From NCBI GenBank assembly GCA_021813365.1, contig JAKALB010000001.1, positions 1-64,000 on the forward strand: a DNA stretch of 64,000 nucleotides, read 5' to 3'. The notes under the pieces are model-generated. The model ran no database searches and was not told the DNA's origin. It saw only the letters and a list, made by a program, of their open reading frames with translations. This document shows, piece after piece, positions 51,604 through 60,953 of the stretch. This DNA is from Pseudomonadota bacterium. GTDB taxonomy: Bacteria; Pseudomonadota; Alphaproteobacteria; Rhodobacterales; Rhodobacteraceae. The position numbers were made by a program, and so were the translations under genes. How positions within the stretch are numbered: the first letter of the stretch is position 1; every line of letters starts with the position of its first letter.

Positions 51604-51771
51604 GGCTCACCCTTTTCACATTTCCGTTCAGATAGGCCGGTCCCGGGCCGGCTTGCAAGCCTTGGCAGTAGACCCCGGTTGACGCCCACACCTTCCCTGC
51701 CACTATATCGATTCCGGGGCCGCCCTTCGGCCCGAACCCGTCACGCTGCCCAACACCCGGATCGAAGACCC

Positions 51772-52839
51772 ATGTCCGAAACCCGCAAGCTGATGTCCGA
51801 CCTGAACGACCGCTCGCGCGAAGTCTTCCGCCGCGTCGTCGAAGCCTATCTGACCTCGGGCGACCCGATCGGCTCGCGCACCCTGACCCGCACCCTGACC
51901 GAAAAACTTTCCGCCGCGACAATCCGAAATGTCATGCAAGACCTTGAATATATTGGTCTTCTTGACAGTCCACACATTTCCGCCGGCCGCATCCCCACCG
52001 AACTCGGCCTGCGCCTCTTCGTGGATTCGCTCCTCGAGGTCGGCACCATGGCCGATGCTGACCGCGAAGTCATCGACCAGTCGCTCGACCCGGCCGACAC
52101 CGATGTCGTCTCGCTGCTGGATCAGGTCGGCGCCGCGCTGTCCGGCATCACCCGTTCGGCCTCGGTCGTGCTGGCACCAAAACAGGAAACTGCAATCCGG
52201 CATATCGAGTTCGTGCCGCTGGCGCCTGACCGCACCCTGGTCGTGCTGGTCTTCGTCGATGGTCGGGTCGAAAACCGGATCTTCACCCCTCCGCCTGGTC
52301 AGACCCCCTCCGCCTTGCGCGAGGCGGCCAATTTCCTGAACGCCCGGGCCGAAGGCCGGACGCTGGGAGAGCTGCGCGCGCGGCTGACCGACGAGATCGC
52401 CCGCCGGCGCCAGGAAATCGATTCGCTCGCCGCCCAGCTCATCACCGCGGGCCTGGCGCAGTGGGATCGTCCTGACGGCCAGGGCGAGCGGCTGATCGTC
52501 CGCGGGCGATCGAATCTGCTGGACGAGGCTGCGCAAGCCGACCTCGACCGCATCCGCAGCCTGTTCGACGACCTGGAGCGCAAGCGCGACATCGCCGAAT
52601 TCCTCGAGCTCACCGAGGCCGGCGAGGGCCTGCGCATCTTCATCGGCTCGGAAAACAAGTTATTTTCGCTTTCGGGTTCCTCTCTCGTCGTTTCTCCCTA
52701 TATGAACGCCGATCGCAAGATCATCGGCGCCATCGGCGTCATCGGCCCGACCCGGCTGAACTATGGCCGGATCGTGCCGATCGTGGATTACACCGCGCAG
52801 CTGGTGGGCCGCCTGCTTTCCGAGCGTGGCAAAGCCTGA
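51772..52839 (+). CDS. hrcA: Heat-inducible transcription repressor HrcA
   Basis: LNDRSREVFRRVVEAYLTSGDPIGSRTLTRTL...SAATIRNVMQDLEYIGLLDSPHISAGRIPTELGLRLFVD. Confidence 0.97.
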   Translation: MSETRKLMSDLNDRSREVFRRVVEAYLTSGDPIGSRTLTRTLTEKLSAATIRNVMQDLEYIGLLDSPHISAGRIPTELGLRLFVDSLLEVGTMADADREVIDQSLDPADTDVVSLLDQVGAALSGITRSASVVLAPKQETAIRHIEFVPLAPDRTLVVLVFVDGRVENRIFTPPPGQTPSALREAANFLNARAEGRTLGELRARLTDEIARRRQEIDSLAAQLITAGLAQWDRPDGQGERLIVRGRSNLLDEAAQADLDRIRSLFDDLERKRDIAEFLELTEAGEGLRIFIGSENKLFSLSGSSLVVSPYMNADRKIIGAIGVIGPTRLNYGRIVPIVDYTAQLVGRLLSERGKA

Positions 52840-52875
52840 TAAGGCGGCGCAGATTCAAGGCAAGGACGGATAGAC

Positions 52876-53409
52876 ATGACGGATGACACCCCGATCCCCG
52901 AAGAGGTCGACCTGGCTGAGATCGAGGCCTTCATCGAGCAAGAGCAGTTCGAGGCCCTGAAAGCCGAACGCGACGAATACCGGGACAAGTTCATGCGCGC
53001 GCTGGCGGATTCCGAAAACAGCCGCAAGCGCGCCGAACGCGACCGGCGCGAGGCCGAGCAGTATGGCTCGACCCGTCTCGCCCGTGACCTGCTGCCGGTC
53101 TATGACAACCTGAAGCGCGCCCTTGCGGCCGTCACCGACGAACATCGCACCGGTTATGACGCGCTGATCGAGGGCGTCGATCTGACCCTGCGCGAACTGA
53201 CCAATGTGATGACCAAGCATGGCGTCAAGCCGATCTCGCCCGCCGTGGGCGACACGTTCGATCCCCAGTTGCATCAGGCCATGTTCGAAGCCCCCATGCC
53301 CGGCACCAAAGCCGGGCAGATCATCCAGGTGATGACCGAAGGCTTCCTGCTGCACGACCGCCTGCTGCGCCCGGCGCAAGTCGGCGTGTCCTCCGGCGCC
53401 GCCGCCTGA
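52876..53409 (+). CDS. grpE: Nucleotide exchange factor GrpE
   Basis: YRDKFMRALADSENSRKRAERDRREAEQYG...HQAMFEAP...GFLLHDRLLRPAQVGVS. Confidence 0.95.
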   Translation: MTDDTPIPEEVDLAEIEAFIEQEQFEALKAERDEYRDKFMRALADSENSRKRAERDRREAEQYGSTRLARDLLPVYDNLKRALAAVTDEHRTGYDALIEGVDLTLRELTNVMTKHGVKPISPAVGDTFDPQLHQAMFEAPMPGTKAGQIIQVMTEGFLLHDRLLRPAQVGVSSGAAA

Positions 53410-53435
53410 TCGAAACTGGCGCCGCCGGGGTCGGC

Positions 53436-54611
53436 TCAGACCCCGGCTCGCGTCAGTGCCGCTTTCCCCGGAACCACGCCCTCCAGAACCTCGTCCCACA
53501 GTTTCCGCACATCGGCGCGAAAGAAGTCGCCCGAATAGTTCTGCGCCCAGGACTCGTGGATCCTGCGCGCCGCCGCCGCCGGATCCCGCTTCCACGCCTG
53601 GCACAGCGCCAGCACCTGCTCTGCGGCCGTCCGCACCCCCACCGGCCCCGACAGGTCCACCAGCGCCATCATCGGATGCACCAATGCCATGCCCGCGGCC
53701 CCACCCACCCTTGTCGAGATCACCGGCAGGCCGAATTCCATCGCCTCCAGCATGGCCAGCGACTGCCCTTCATAGCGCGACGTGATCAGAAACCCGTCCG
53801 CCGCGCGCAGGGCCAGGCGCACATCGGCCAGCGGTCCGCCAAAATGCACCCGGTCCAGGCCGTCCGCGCCCAGCACCGCGGCAAATCGCCGCTTCAGCCC
53901 CTCCGACTGGGTGCCCGAGCCATGAAGGCTCAGGGTCACGCGGTCGGGCAGCGCCGCCATCAGCCGCGCAGCCGCATCCAGATCCTTCTGCGGCGCGTCT
54001 CTTGTCAGCATCACCAACCGGATCCCCGGCCCCTGCGACCCGGTCGGCGGTGCAAATCCTCCCAGGTCCGAACCATTGGAAATCACCCGCCACCGGTGTC
54101 GCCCGCCCGCCAGCCGCCCCATCGCCGAGCGATCCTCCTCGGTCAGGAACACCTGCCATTCCACCGGTCCCCAGGTCAGGCTGATCCCCTCGACGAATCG
54201 CTGCAGGATCGACATCGCCCAGCCATGCCCCGGCCCAAAGGGTATCCCGTGATAGGTGCAGATCAGCCTCGGCGGGGTCGCCAGATCGCGCAAACACCAG
54301 CGCGCCATGGGCAGCGTCAGCCGCGCATTCGCCCAGATCACCGCCGGGGCCTCCTCGGCAATCACCCGGCCCAGCGCCCGCGTCGCCCGGATCAGCCGCC
54401 CCGGCTGCAACGAAGACGCCAGCCCCTCCACCACGCGATGGCCCAGCCCCATCTCGTGCACAAAGCCGAAGCCGCCGCAGTCCTCCTCCGAAACCACGAC
54501 AATCTCGGCCCGATCAACCAGCGCCGCAGCCAATTGTCCCAGATAGCGCGGCACGCCGGACCGGGCGCCATCGCCCCCCAGCAACAGCAGTTTCGGACGC
54601 CGCGCGCTCAA
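53436..54611 (-). CDS. Glycosyltransferase family 4
   Basis: LLLLGGDGARSGVPRYLGQLAAAL...RYEGQSLAMLEAMEFGLPVISTRVGG. Confidence 0.85.
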   Translation of the reverse strand: MSARRPKLLLLGGDGARSGVPRYLGQLAAALVDRAEIVVVSEEDCGGFGFVHEMGLGHRVVEGLASSLQPGRLIRATRALGRVIAEEAPAVIWANARLTLPMARWCLRDLATPPRLICTYHGIPFGPGHGWAMSILQRFVEGISLTWGPVEWQVFLTEEDRSAMGRLAGGRHRWRVISNGSDLGGFAPPTGSQGPGIRLVMLTRDAPQKDLDAAARLMAALPDRVTLSLHGSGTQSEGLKRRFAAVLGADGLDRVHFGGPLADVRLALRAADGFLITSRYEGQSLAMLEAMEFGLPVISTRVGGAAGMALVHPMMALVDLSGPVGVRTAAEQVLALCQAWKRDPAAAARRIHESWAQNYSGDFFRADVRKLWDEVLEGVVPGKAALTRAGV

Positions 54612-55525
54612 ATCGCCCCCAGTCCGGCGGCCAGCGCCAGGCCGATTCGGCCGAAGGTTCCGCTCCGTCGCAAACCCAGCCGCCAGAACCCCAGCGCCCG
54701 CCCCGGGCCCCGGTCCGGCAGGGCACGCACACCGGCCACCAGCGCCCGCGCCTCATCGGTCAGCATGGCCCTGCCCAGATCCAATGCGGCCAGCTGTGCG
54801 GCGAATTCGTCTCTGGCACGGCCGGAGAATGCCCGGCGCAGCTTGCGCAACCCGCCCGCCAGCCCGGCTGCGCGTCCCACAAGGTTGGCCGCATGCTGCC
54901 GATACAATACCTGCACCTCGCACCCCGAAATCACCCGGCCCCCCAGGCCAAGCACCACCTGATAGGCCCACCAGTCATGCCAGACCGGCCGGGCCCCCGC
55001 CGCCGCAAGCTGCCGCAGCGCCTCGGCCGCCCTGGCGTTCAGTACCATGGCATGCCCCGGCCCGATGTTCTGCACAAGAGCCCGTGAGAGCGCCGCCGCC
55101 CCCTTCACCCCCGGATTCCCCGGCACCGCCACGGCCCGCCCGGCGCCCTTGCCGTCCCACAATGCCACCCGCGCCACGAACAGCCCCGGTTCCGTCACCG
55201 CCGCCAGAGCGTCCAGAGCCTCGCGCAGCTTGCCCGGCATCCAGACATCATCCTGATCGGCAAAGGCCACCGCCCCCGGTTCGGCCCGTTCCAGCAGCGC
55301 CAGGAAATGCGCGGCCGCACCCGCACCCGGGCCCTGCACCACCTCGACCCGGTCGGGCCATTCCGCCGCAAAGGCCAGCAGTATCGCCCGCGTGGCATCG
55401 ATCGAGCGGTCGTCTCCCGCGATCAGCCGCCAGTCCACGTCCCGCTGCCCGGCGATCGAGGCCAATTGCTCCTCCAGATAGGCCGCGCCGTTGCGGCAGG
55501 CCATCAGCACCGTCACCTCAGCCAA
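54608..55525 (-). CDS. Glycosyltransferase family 2
   Basis: VTVLMACRNGAAYLEEQLASIAGQ...IAGDDRSIDATRAIL...ADQDDVWMPGKL. Confidence 0.88.
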   Translation of the reverse strand: MAEVTVLMACRNGAAYLEEQLASIAGQRDVDWRLIAGDDRSIDATRAILLAFAAEWPDRVEVVQGPGAGAAAHFLALLERAEPGAVAFADQDDVWMPGKLREALDALAAVTEPGLFVARVALWDGKGAGRAVAVPGNPGVKGAAALSRALVQNIGPGHAMVLNARAAEALRQLAAAGARPVWHDWWAYQVVLGLGGRVISGCEVQVLYRQHAANLVGRAAGLAGGLRKLRRAFSGRARDEFAAQLAALDLGRAMLTDEARALVAGVRALPDRGPGRALGFWRLGLRRSGTFGRIGLALAAGLGAI

Positions 55526-58310
55526 GATCGCCCCCGGCCAGACCCTTCAGCTCATAGACCAGATGCAGCGCCTCCAGAGGACTCAACCGGTCCGGCAAGA
55601 CCTCGGCCATCCGCGCTTCCAGGGCCGAGATCTTCGCCGCCCGCGCAGGTGGCGCCGCCTGCGGGGCCTGCGGTGCCACCCGGAACAGCGGCAGATCATC
55701 CACCCAGGCCTGGCGCGCCGCCTGGCCATCGCGCTCGCCCCGTTCCAGCGCCTCCAGCACCACCCTGGCACGGTCGATCACCGCATGCGGCAGCCCGGCC
55801 AGCCGCGCCACCTGCACGCCATAGCTGCGGTCGGCCGCCCCTTCCCGCACCTCGTGCAGGAAGATCACCTCGCCCTCCCATTCCTTCACCGTCACGGTGG
55901 CATTCGTGACCCCGGCCAGCTTGCCCGCCAGCGCGGTCAGTTCGTGGTAATGCGTGGCAAACAGCGCGCGGCAGCGGTTCACAGCCTGCAGATGCTCCAG
56001 AACCGCCCAGGCGATGCTCAGCCCGTCATAGGTCGCCGTCCCCCGCCCGATCTCGTCCAGGATCACCAGAGCCCGGTCATCCGCCTGGTTCAGGATGGCC
56101 GCCGTCTCGACCATTTCCACCATGAAGGTCGACCGGCCCCGCGCCAGATCGTCCGAGGCGCCGACCCGGCTGAACAATTGACTGACAAGGCCCAGATGTG
56201 CCTTCTGCGCCGGTACGAAACTGCCCGCCTGGGCCAGCAGCGCGATCAGGGCGTTCTGCCTCAGGAAGGTCGACTTGCCCCCCATGTTCGGCCCGGTCAG
56301 CAGCCAGATTGCCGGTGTGTCGCCGGCGGTCAATCGGCAGTCGTTGGCCACGAACCGGGGGCCGCCAGCCCGGCGCAAGGCACGCTCCACCACCGGATGC
56401 CGCCCGCCCTCCACCACAAAGGCGTGGCTGTCGTCGACCAGAGGCTCGACCCAGCCCTCTGCCGCCGCCAGATCGGCCAGGCCCGCGGCCAGGTCGATTT
56501 CGGCCAGTGCCCGCGCCGCCGCCGCGATCTGCGTCGCCTGTTCCAGCACCGCCGCCCGCAGCGTCTCGAACAGCCGCCGCTCCATCTCCTGCGCCTGTCC
56601 AGCGGCGTTCAGGATGCGGGTTTCCAGCGTCGAAAGGTCCAGCGTGGTGAACCGCACCTGTCCCGCCGTCGTCTGCCGGTGGATGAACCGGGCGTTCAGC
56701 GGCGGCGACATCATCCGCTCGGCATGGGTCGAGGTGGTTTCGATGAAATAACCCAGCACGTTGTTGTGCCTGATCTTCAGGCTTTGCACTCCGGTCTCGG
56801 CGATATATTCGGCCTGCATCTGGCCGATCACGCCGCGCCCTTCGTCACGCAGCTGCCGCACCGCATCCAGATCCGGGTCGAACCCCAAGGCGATGAACCC
56901 GCCGTCCCGCACCAGCAAAGGCGGTTCGGCCACCAGCGCCGTCTCCAACACGGCCAACAGCTCGCCAAGGCCGGTCAGGCTCATCCCGGCCTCGGCCAGC
57001 AGATCCGCCCCCTCCGCCACTGCGCCTCCCGCCACTGCGCCCCCCGCCACTGCGCCCCCAGCCGCTGCCGCCCCAGGCGCTGCCGCCTCAGCCATCGGCC
57101 CGCCCAGCGCCGGCCCACTGACGGCTGGCCCGGCGCGCAGCAGGCCGGCAATCGTCTCGGCCCCTTTCAGCCCCGCCCGCAGCGCCGTCAGATCGCGCGG
57201 GCCGCCCCGGTCCAGCGCCAGCCGCGACAGCGCCCGGTCCATGTCCGGCACGATCCGCAGCGCCGCGCGCAGGTCCTCGCGCAGGCGGCCCTGCGCCACC
57301 AGGAACCGCACCGCCTCCAGCCGCCGCCCGATGACGCCCAGATCGCGCGAGGGCGCCGAGATCCGCCGCTCCAGCAGCCGCGCCCCGCCGGCCGTCACCG
57401 TTCGGTCCATCGCCGCCAGCAGCGAGCCCTCGCGCCCGCCCGACAGTGCCTGGGTCAGCTCCAGGTTCCGCCGTGTCGCGGCGTCGATCTGCACCACGTC
57501 GCCTGCCATTTCCCGCTGCGGCGGGCGCATCAGCGGCAACTTCCCCCGCTGGGTCAAGGCCAGATAGTCCACCAGCGCGCCCATCGCGGCCACCTCGGCC
57601 CGACCGAAGGCCCCGTAGGCCTCCAGCGAGCCCACGGCATAAAGCGCCTTGAGCCGGGCCTCGCCGCCCACCGAATCGAAACTGGCCCGGGCCAGCCGCG
57701 TCACGGCCGCGCCCACCTCACCCGCCAGGGCGGCGACCGCGGCTTCGCGATCCTCGGCCACCAGCAGCTCGCGCGGCGCAATCCGCGCCAGTTCCGGCAG
57801 CAGCCGCACGAAGGGCAGCGGCATCACCCGCAATTCCCCGGTCGAGATATCGGCCCAGGCCAGCGCCGCCTCGTCACGCACCTCGGCAAAGGCCGCCAGG
57901 AAATTGTGCCGACGCGCCTCCAGCAGCCCGTCTTCGGTCAGCGTTCCGGGCGTGACCAGCCGCACCACCTCGCGCCGCACCACCGCCCGGTGCCCCCGCT
58001 TCTTCGCTTCGGCGGGGTCCTCCATCTGCTCGGCTATCGCCACGCGAAAGCCTTTGCGGATCAGCGTCAGCAGATAGCCTTCCGCCGCATGGATCGGCAC
58101 CCCGCACATCTGGATCGGCTCGCCCTGATGCGTGCCGCGCCTGGTCAGCGCAATGTCCAGCGCCTCGGATGCCAGAACCGCGTCCTGAAAGAACATCTCA
58201 TAGAAATCGCCCATGCGGTAAAACAGCAGCGCACCGGGATATTGCGCCCGGATTTCCAGATATTGCGCCATCATCGGCGTCACGCTGGTGTCTTCCGCCG
58301 TCAAGGGCAA
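55518..58310 (-). CDS. mutS: DNA mismatch repair protein MutS
   Basis: MMAQYLEIRAQYPGALLFYRMGDFYEMFFQDA...LLTGPNMGGKSTFLRQNALI...DEIGRGTATYDGLSIAWA. Confidence 0.97.
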   Translation of the reverse strand: MPLTAEDTSVTPMMAQYLEIRAQYPGALLFYRMGDFYEMFFQDAVLASEALDIALTRRGTHQGEPIQMCGVPIHAAEGYLLTLIRKGFRVAIAEQMEDPAEAKKRGHRAVVRREVVRLVTPGTLTEDGLLEARRHNFLAAFAEVRDEAALAWADISTGELRVMPLPFVRLLPELARIAPRELLVAEDREAAVAALAGEVGAAVTRLARASFDSVGGEARLKALYAVGSLEAYGAFGRAEVAAMGALVDYLALTQRGKLPLMRPPQREMAGDVVQIDAATRRNLELTQALSGGREGSLLAAMDRTVTAGGARLLERRISAPSRDLGVIGRRLEAVRFLVAQGRLREDLRAALRIVPDMDRALSRLALDRGGPRDLTALRAGLKGAETIAGLLRAGPAVSGPALGGPMAEAAAPGAAAAGGAVAGGAVAGGAVAEGADLLAEAGMSLTGLGELLAVLETALVAEPPLLVRDGGFIALGFDPDLDAVRQLRDEGRGVIGQMQAEYIAETGVQSLKIRHNNVLGYFIETTSTHAERMMSPPLNARFIHRQTTAGQVRFTTLDLSTLETRILNAAGQAQEMERRLFETLRAAVLEQATQIAAAARALAEIDLAAGLADLAAAEGWVEPLVDDSHAFVVEGGRHPVVERALRRAGGPRFVANDCRLTAGDTPAIWLLTGPNMGGKSTFLRQNALIALLAQAGSFVPAQKAHLGLVSQLFSRVGASDDLARGRSTFMVEMVETAAILNQADDRALVILDEIGRGTATYDGLSIAWAVLEHLQAVNRCRALFATHYHELTALAGKLAGVTNATVTVKEWEGEVIFLHEVREGAADRSYGVQVARLAGLPHAVIDRARVVLEALERGERDGQAARQAWVDDLPLFRVAPQAPQAAPPARAAKISALEARMAEVLPDRLSPLEALHLVYELKGLAGGDLG
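57015..57059. repeat. 15-bp tandem repeat (3 copies plus degenerate flank) inside mutS
   Basis: cgccactgcgcc(tcc/ccc) at 57015, 57030 and 57045; encodes AGGAV repeats on the minus strand. Confidence 0.9.
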
Positions 58311-58537
58311 CCTCCTGAACCTGACCGTCCGACCCTAGCGAAGGGGCGATGCAAGGAAAAGCACCTCGCAGACCGGTTCCGGCTGCGGCCCGGCGCCCGG
58401 CGCCGCCACCCGGGGCGCGCGGCGGTTGTGCCGAACGGGATCGACCACCTCCACCGGCCTTCGCGCAGTCCGCCCCACCGGTTGCCCCTTTGGCGCCTGT
58501 CGGTCTACAACGGGATCGGCCCAGTTCGAGAGATCCC

Positions 58538-60796
58538 ATGTCATCCAAGAATCGCGTCACGCCCGATGAGGCGCTGGCCTATCACCGCGAAGATCCGCCC
58601 GGCAAGTATGCCATCCACGCCACCAAGCCGATGGCCACCCAGCGCGATCTGTCGCTGGCCTATTCGCCCGGCGTCGCCGTGCCCGTTCTGGCCATCGCCG
58701 ACAATCCGGGGCTGGCCTATGACCATACCGTCAAGGGCAACATGGTGGCCGTGGTGTCGAACGGCACCGCCATCCTGGGCCTGGGCAACCTGGGCGCGCT
58801 GGCTGCCAAGCCGGTGATGGAGGGCAAGGCGGTCCTGTTCAAGCGCTTTGCCGACGTGAACGCCATCGACATCGAACTGGCGACCGAGGATGCCGAGGAA
58901 ATCATCAAGGCGGTGCACCTGATGAGCCCGACCTTCGGCGGCATCAATCTTGAGGATATCAAGGCGCCGGAATGCTTCATCATCGAACAGCGGCTGAAGG
59001 AACTGTGCGATATTCCGGTGTTCCACGATGACCAGCACGGCACCGCGGTCATCTGTGCCGCCGGCCTGCTGAACGCACTGGAACTGACCGGCAGGAAGAT
59101 CGAGGACGTCAGGATCGTGGTCAACGGTGCCGGCTCTGCCGGGATCGCCTGCCTGGAACTGCTGAAAACCCTCGGCGCGCAGCAGGACAACTGCATCATG
59201 TGCGACACCAAGGGCGTGATCTGGCAGGGCCGGACCACCGGCATGAACCAGTGGAAATCCGCCCATGCCGCCCGCACGCCGCACCGCACCCTGCAAGAGG
59301 CGATGGTCGGCGCCGATGTGTTCCTGGGCGTCAGCGCCAAGGGCGCGGTGACGCCCGAGATGGTTCGCTCGATGGCCCCCGACCCGGTCATCTTCGCCAT
59401 GGCCAACCCCGATCCCGAAGTCACACCAGAGGAGGTTCGTGCCGTCCGCGACGATGCCATCGTGGCCACCGGACGCAGCGATTACCCCAACCAGGTCAAC
59501 AACGTCCTGGGCTTTCCCTATCTGTTCCGCGGTGCGCTCGACATCCACGCCCGCGCCATCAATGACGAGATGAAGATCGCCTGTGCCCGCGCCCTGGCCA
59601 ATCTGGCCCGCCTCGACGTGCCCGACGAAGTGGCGATGGCCTATGGCCGCAAGCTGGCCTTCGGCCGCGATTACATCATCCCCACGCCCTTCGACCCGCG
59701 GCTGATCCACGTGATCCCGCCTGCCGTCGCCAGGGCCGGCATGGACACCGGCGTGGCGCGCCGCCCGATCGCCGACCTTGCGGCCTATGAGGCCAGCCTC
59801 AAGGCACGGATGGACCCGACCGCCTCGGTCCTGCAGGGCATCCACAACCGCGCGCGCCAGGCCCAGGCCCGGATGATCTTTGCCGAAGGCGATGACCTGC
59901 GCGTGCTGCGCGCCGCCGTTGCCTATCAGCGCGCCGGTCTGGGCCGCGCGCTGGTGGTGGGTCGCGAGGCCGATGTCGCCGAAAAGCTCGATTCCGCCGG
60001 CCTGGCCGACGCCGTGCGCGAGCTGCAGGTGGTGAATGCCGCCAACACCACCCAGCTCGAGGTCTACAAGGATTTCCTCTACCGCCGCCTGAATCGCCAG
60101 GGTTTCGACCGGGCCGACATCCATCGGCTGGCCGCCCGGGACCGGCACGTGTTTTCCGCCCTGATGCTGGCGCATGGCCATGGCGATGCCCTGGTCACCG
60201 GCGCCACCCGCAAGTCGGCGCATGTGCTGAACCTGGTCAACCACGTGTTCGATGCCAAGGCTTCCGACGGGGCGGTGGGCGTCACCGCGCTGCTGCACAA
60301 GGGCCGCATCGTGCTGATCGCCGACACCCTGGTGCATGAATGGCCCGAAGAGGAAGATCTGGCCACCATCGCCATCAAGGCGTCCGGGGTGGCCCGCCAC
60401 CTGGGACTGGAGCCGCGCGTGGCTTTCGTCAGCTTTTCCACCTTCGGCTATCCGGTGTCGGAACGCGCGACCAAGATGCACCGCGCGCCGGTGGTGCTCG
60501 ACCGGATGGGCGTCGATTTCGAATACGAAGGCGAAATGACCGTGGACGTGGCGCTGAACCCCGAGGTGATGGCGCAATACCCGTTCTGCCGCCTGACCGG
60601 CCCGGCCAATATCCTGGTTGTGCCGGCCAGGCACTCGGCTTCGATCTCGGTCAAGCTGATGCAGGAGATGGCTGGCGCCACGGTGATCGGGCCGATCCTG
60701 ACCGGCGTCAGCAAGCCGATCCAGATCTGCTCGGCCAATTCCACCTCGAACGACATCCTGAACATGGCGGCCATGGCCGCCAGCCAGGTGCGCTGA
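58538..60796 (+). CDS. maeB: NADP-dependent malic enzyme with phosphotransacetylase-like domain
   Basis: DLSLAYSPGVAVPVLAI...VVNGAGSAGIACLELL; C-terminal PTA-like domain. Confidence 0.93.
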   Translation: MSSKNRVTPDEALAYHREDPPGKYAIHATKPMATQRDLSLAYSPGVAVPVLAIADNPGLAYDHTVKGNMVAVVSNGTAILGLGNLGALAAKPVMEGKAVLFKRFADVNAIDIELATEDAEEIIKAVHLMSPTFGGINLEDIKAPECFIIEQRLKELCDIPVFHDDQHGTAVICAAGLLNALELTGRKIEDVRIVVNGAGSAGIACLELLKTLGAQQDNCIMCDTKGVIWQGRTTGMNQWKSAHAARTPHRTLQEAMVGADVFLGVSAKGAVTPEMVRSMAPDPVIFAMANPDPEVTPEEVRAVRDDAIVATGRSDYPNQVNNVLGFPYLFRGALDIHARAINDEMKIACARALANLARLDVPDEVAMAYGRKLAFGRDYIIPTPFDPRLIHVIPPAVARAGMDTGVARRPIADLAAYEASLKARMDPTASVLQGIHNRARQAQARMIFAEGDDLRVLRAAVAYQRAGLGRALVVGREADVAEKLDSAGLADAVRELQVVNAANTTQLEVYKDFLYRRLNRQGFDRADIHRLAARDRHVFSALMLAHGHGDALVTGATRKSAHVLNLVNHVFDAKASDGAVGVTALLHKGRIVLIADTLVHEWPEEEDLATIAIKASGVARHLGLEPRVAFVSFSTFGYPVSERATKMHRAPVVLDRMGVDFEYEGEMTVDVALNPEVMAQYPFCRLTGPANILVVPARHSASISVKLMQEMAGATVIGPILTGVSKPIQICSANSTSNDILNMAAMAASQVR

Positions 60797-60953
60797 CAAG
60801 CTGCGCCGCGCCGTTGCGCCGGCCGCCTCTTTTCCGGGCAGCGGCAGGGGCGCGGGAAGGTTTCCAGACTTCCGGCGCCCGGTTTGACTTTACCTCCGGC
60901 GCATGGTCCTTACCTCGGAAACCAGCGCCCCCGATCCAGGAATCCTCCGGTCG

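Noticed and set aside
51679-51708. RpoH or sigma-70 promoter for hrcA (TTGACG...CTATAT, 18-nt spacer)
   Set aside because: Plausible, but a single short match in GC-rich DNA without a transcription start; not reported as a feature.
55491-58817. 1108-aa plus-strand ORF opposite mutS
   Set aside because: Shadow ORF antisense to a clear MutS; no recognisable domain.
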